From positions 1-8,607 of the forward strand of contig CAIVHJ010000032.1 in NCBI GenBank assembly GCA_903905665.1: a DNA stretch of 8,607 nucleotides, read 5' to 3'. Both the position numbers and the translations under genes were made by a program. Of the stretch, positions 7,101 to 8,607 are shown piece after piece (the first letter of the stretch is position 1; the number at the start of each line of letters is the position of its first letter). The notes under the pieces are model-generated. The model made no database searches and was not told where the DNA came from. It saw only the letters and a program-made list of their open reading frames with translations. The stretch comes from an uncultured Phycisphaerales bacterium. GTDB lineage: Bacteria; Planctomycetota; Phycisphaerae; UBA1845; CAIVHJ01.

Positions 7101-8517
7101 CGACGCGGTCACGTTTTATAACTGCATCTTGTGGGACACGAACGTCCCTTGGGAAGTCAGAGGGGTAGCGCACTTCGATTATAACGACATTCTGGGCGAC
7201 CAGGGTCGGACTCAGGGTCCTCACGATTGGGGAAGCGGGAACATCGCTGTCGATCCCCAGTTCTTTGATCCCGCTTCGGAAGATTTACACCTCGGTAGTC
7301 AATCTCCCTGCATCAACACCGGAGATCCGGACTTCGTCCCCGCGACAGGTGAAACCGATATCGACGGTGACCCGCGGGTGGTGTATGGCAGAGTCGATAT
7401 CGGTGCTGACGAATATTATGACAATGACTGCAACGACAACGGAATACCCGACGACCAGGATATTCTCAATGGTACCAGTCAGGATTGCAATGCGAACGGA
7501 ATCCCCGATGAGTGTGAATCCGATTGTAACAGTAATGACGTGCCCGATTCCTGCGACATCGCCGACGGTACCAGCCAGGATTGCAACAGCAATGTCATCC
7601 CGGATGAATGTGAGTCGGACTGCAATCAGAATGGGGTCGCCGATTCCTGCGACATCGCGGCCGGCACGAGTCAGGATTGCAACGGGAACGCCATACCGGA
7701 TGAATGTGATATTAGCAGCAGCACAAGTCTCGATTGCAATAGCAATGTTATCCCGGATGAATGTGAACCCGACTGCAACAACAACGATGTTCCGGACTCC
7801 TGCGACATCGCAAACGGCACGAGTCTGGACTGCAACGGCAACGGCATCCCGGAAGAGTGTGAGTTCACGGATTGTAACAGTAACGGGGTGGCCGATCATT
7901 GTGACATCGCCGATGGGACCAGTCAGGATGTCAATCACAATGGTATACCCGATGAGTGTATCGCCGAAATTCATGTCCCGGAAGATTTCCCCACGATTCA
8001 AGCCGCAATGAATGCCCTATTTGAGAACGGCACGACGATCTGGGTGGCTCCGGGCACGTACACTGGTACCGGCAGCAAGAATCTGGATTTTCACGGCAAA
8101 GCCCTGACGCTGCAGTGTGAAGAAGCAGGGACGTGCACCATTGACTGCCAGCAAAGCGGTCGAGGATTTTATTTCCACAACGGTGAGACAAACGCTTCCA
8201 TCGTGGATGGCTTCACCATCATCAACGGCAAAATTCTGAATGCCACTGGCGGCGGAATATTCTGCGAAAACCACAGCAGCCCAACCATCACCCGGTGCAC
8301 CCTCTCTGGGAACACCACTGGCTCCAGCTACTACTCCGCAGGCGGCGGACTATTCTGCGACAGTAGCAGCCCAACCATCACCCGGTGCACTATTTCAGGG
8401 AACTTCAATACCTACGGGGGCGGAATATTCTGTAAAAACAACAGCAACCCAACCATCACCCAGTGTACTACAAGATTTCTCGTCATTGATTTAACTCACA
8501 GCCTTTCGCAATTGTAG
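4102..8517 (+). CDS. Secreted FTP/M36-like zinc metallopeptidase fused to two calcium-repeat plus beta-helix modules; C-terminus disrupted
   Basis: A 1471-residue exported protein. Residues 1-31 are a signal peptide (M-P-H-K-H-G-K, hydrophobic core, cleavage near V-S-A-Q). About 88-300 is an FTP-type propeptide, with the family-like Y-Q-Q-Q-A-N-G-I-P-V-F at 174-184 and F-V-V-D-A-Q-T-G-A-V-L at 278-288. The peptidase spans about 300-620: zinc site H474-E-Y-G-H478 with catalytic Glu475, third ligand probably Glu493 in G-E-G-M-G-D, and His537 in G-E-I-H placed like thermolysin His231, followed by S-G-A-V-W (544-548). Then come six D-x-N-x-N-G loops (625-722), a first right-handed beta-helix (723-1108) ending in a D-P-Q-F / S-P-C-I-N-T-G-D / D-I-G-A-D-E-Y tail, eleven more loops (1109-1286) and a second beta-helix (from 1287). 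The last rung breaks after Thr1456, and residues 1457-1471 are unrelated. Likely role: extracellular or surface protein degradation, with the repeats as a rigid calcium-bound stalk and the helices binding glycans or surfaces (inference). Confidence 0.93.
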   Translation: MPHKHGKNFVTIAIIGMLSVAYWPDSRFVSAQSKPGSQESTNLPSVISNPAQNDELVSQGRVNFADIDALLDGESSQRPDSAAEPAKEFLRLYPGVSLDRNSESGAITGAYGAPFSQGKSPEESAQLFVANHVESLFGTQTGDLTAGRYQDGLRVQPVMYEPKTGTYKFTLFYYQQQANGIPVFRSELRLLVRNDAAKQYPLVWAGSSLKPLGGYTVAKSALTKDLKSVMALAQTDMEEFSEPQWVVFAGDGSHNANPALAVTFVGERKGITPEKWRFVVDAQTGAVLYQEDLIIYEDIVGQVKGMATPGIPPAADICLDETEQGIPYAAVTSGSTTVYADGQGNFVLPHSGTDPVAVQSPMSGQFFQVYDLAGPLDTLEQTITPPGPANFLHNSANTDEFVRAQVNAYVQANVVRDFALTYNPQYPVIFNQLDFPLNVNIPDTCNAFYDGASLNFYQSGDGCPNTAFSGVIHHEYGHHLVNSGGSDQGQYGEGMGDTITTLIADNPNCAMGFHGNCAEGLRTADNNLQYPCNGEIHACGPLLSGAVWSVRNNLVATHPEDYQEILSRLTVNSILLHEGTQITPEITAVFLSLDDDDSNLSNGTPHFAEISSGFAAHNMSIASLDCNGNGLLDSAEIAGNPALDCNGNGILDECIGLEVDCNNNDVPDSCDIANGTLADANGNGIPDNCEADCNMNGVPDWIDVMNGTSGDFNHNGIPDECEFTSTDGVIYVSACSGYGSGTPDDPFCKIQVGINIAREGETVLVGPGFYQGDQNANLVFRGKGITLKSTEGPETCTIDGTARAARLLTIRNITGPVHIEGITFQNGRSQDYTDWEGGAILLRGVQANVVNCVFRNNAPPSPGVWGLPLGIGGAVCCWGGEYRISRCRFENNDATAGGAVMIEGIGSSDFVQIDRCWFDRNVARWSGGAFWIEGGTAEQSNSTVLVTSSTLLGNGAMPSGFMDPATVLNVSGAKSCTLENCTFFNNDSDISGSSAVLVQNDAVTFYNCILWDTNVPWEVRGVAHFDYNDILGDQGRTQGPHDWGSGNIAVDPQFFDPASEDLHLGSQSPCINTGDPDFVPATGETDIDGDPRVVYGRVDIGADEYYDNDCNDNGIPDDQDILNGTSQDCNANGIPDECESDCNSNDVPDSCDIADGTSQDCNSNVIPDECESDCNQNGVADSCDIAAGTSQDCNGNAIPDECDISSSTSLDCNSNVIPDECEPDCNNNDVPDSCDIANGTSLDCNGNGIPEECEFTDCNSNGVADHCDIADGTSQDVNHNGIPDECIAEIHVPEDFPTIQAAMNALFENGTTIWVAPGTYTGTGSKNLDFHGKALTLQCEEAGTCTIDCQQSGRGFYFHNGETNASIVDGFTIINGKILNATGGGIFCENHSSPTITRCTLSGNTTGSSYYSAGGGLFCDSSSPTITRCTISGNFNTYGGGIFCKNNSNPTITQCTTRFLVIDLTHSLSQL
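5974..6267 (+). repeat. First block of six Asp/Asn calcium-loop repeats
   Basis: Six coding repeats (residues 625-722 of the peptidase) alternate between about 19 and 13-16 residues. Each starts D-x-N-x-N-G-[IVL]-[PL]-D, the layout of an EF-hand/dockerin or thrombospondin type-3 calcium loop. Four of the six have Cys at position 2. The block is degenerate compared with the second one: one unit has A-E-I where others have C-D-I, and others begin D-A-N or D-F-N. It links the catalytic domain to beta-helix 1. Confidence 0.85.
7426..7959 (+). repeat. Second block of eleven Asp/Asn calcium-loop repeats
   Basis: Eleven coding repeats (residues 1109-1286) with the core D-C-N-x-N-x-[IV]-[PA]-D-x-C. 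They alternate between a long form with an I-A-x-G-T-S-Q type tail (19 residues) and a short form ending E-C-E-[SP] (13-14 residues). The order is long, short, long, short, long, long, short, long, short, long, short, so the alternation slips once, where two long units meet (near 7680). Most units carry two cysteines, suggesting one disulfide per unit or between neighbours. Confidence 0.88.
8248..8468 (+). repeat. Three near-identical beta-helix rungs, the last one cut
   Basis: Rungs begin at 8248, 8341 and 8416, each with G-G-G-[IL]-F-C followed by S-[SN]-P-T-I-T-[RQ]-C-T. Units 1 and 2 are identical at DNA level through the P-T-I-T-R-C core; unit 3 differs at a few bases. Spacing is 93, 75 and at least 53 bases, with the length difference in the loop between rungs. 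High DNA identity suggests recent tandem duplication. The third rung lacks the expected [LI]-S-G-N that follows C-T in the first two. Confidence 0.85.
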
Positions 8518-8607
8518 TCGGACGTGATAGAGGACCAATTTTGCCCCTACCCAGCGTCGGACTCGTGACAGCGTTCTGACCCATGCCGGTAAGCCATTGA
8601 GCCCTCC
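8491..8607 (-). CDS. Possible 3' end of a leftward gene, product unknown (partial)
   Basis: On the minus strand one frame is open from the right edge for 38 codons and ends with TAA at 8493-8491. It reads as a basic, hydrophobic segment (for example L-P-A-W-V-R-T-L-S-R-V-R-R-W-V-G and L-V-L-Y-H-V-R-L-Q-L-R-K-A-V-S). Its 3' end overlaps the aberrant last codons of the metallopeptidase gene. The Arg/Trp-rich character would fit the C-terminus of a transposase, which would explain the broken beta-helix, but I cannot match it to a named family. A second minus-strand frame starting at an ATG near 8583 is also open for 33 codons, so the choice of frame is uncertain. Confidence 0.35.
   Translation of the reverse strand, partial: GGLNGLPAWVRTLSRVRRWVGAKLVLYHVRLQLRKAVS

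Noticed and set aside
7426..7959. Regular repeats that might suggest a CRISPR array
   Set aside because: The repeats are in frame, degenerate at third codon positions, and encode D-C-N-x-N-G loops inside a long gene. There are no identical repeats with unique spacers and no cas genes.
7265..8011. Long alternative frames on both strands across the repeat block (for example 7285-8001 minus)
   Set aside because: They are by-products of a repetitive coding sequence that lacks stops in other frames; no ribosome-binding sites, and their translations are repetitive artefacts.

Overview
The window looks like a piece of a Planctomycetota genome (probably a Phycisphaerae-like lineage), judged from protein style alone. 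The main signs are the D-C-N-x-N-G-I-P-D-x-C repeats linking a secreted peptidase to parallel beta-helix domains, a large secreted protein with the I-P-D-D-C-W-G-F-V-V-I-R-N-L style of N-terminus, and a lipoprotein ending in a small Cys-rich C-D-D-G / D-C-x-D-C-G module. Shine-Dalgarno sites are clear (AAGGAGG, CGGAGAA, GGGGAGGA), so start codons can be placed well. No tRNA, rRNA, CRISPR array or complete insertion sequence is visible.

Layout from left to right: (1) the first codons of a leftward gene that runs off the left edge (1-53); (2) an AT-richer stretch with no convincing gene, carrying a C9 tract (54-439); (3) a small Asn-rich, Cys-rich lipoprotein (440-736); (4) a convergent spacer with a long inverted repeat (737-945); (5) larE on the minus strand (946-1776), the sulfur-insertion enzyme for the nickel-pincer cofactor; (6) a 194-base divergent spacer full of small palindromes and a heptanucleotide repeat; (7) a 580-residue secreted protein of unknown function (1971-3713); (8) a 388-base spacer; (9) a very large secreted protein (start 4102, stop 8517) that is a thermolysin-fold/M36-like metallopeptidase with an FTP propeptide, followed by two rounds of calcium-loop-type repeats plus beta-helix; (10) an abrupt break inside the last beta-helix rung at about 8469, followed by unrelated DNA with a leftward reading frame that runs off the right edge.

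The genes do not form an obvious operon or pathway. Orientation alternates (-, +, -, +, +, -). Three of the four complete genes encode exported proteins. LarE is cytoplasmic and has no visible LarA/B/C partner here. I see no defence, secondary-metabolite or phage system. The points most worth following are the peptidase/duplicated beta-helix architecture, the mid-rung truncation at its C-terminus (insertion, deletion or assembly join), and the cysteine complement of LarE, which bears on whether it works by cysteine sacrifice or through an iron-sulfur cluster.
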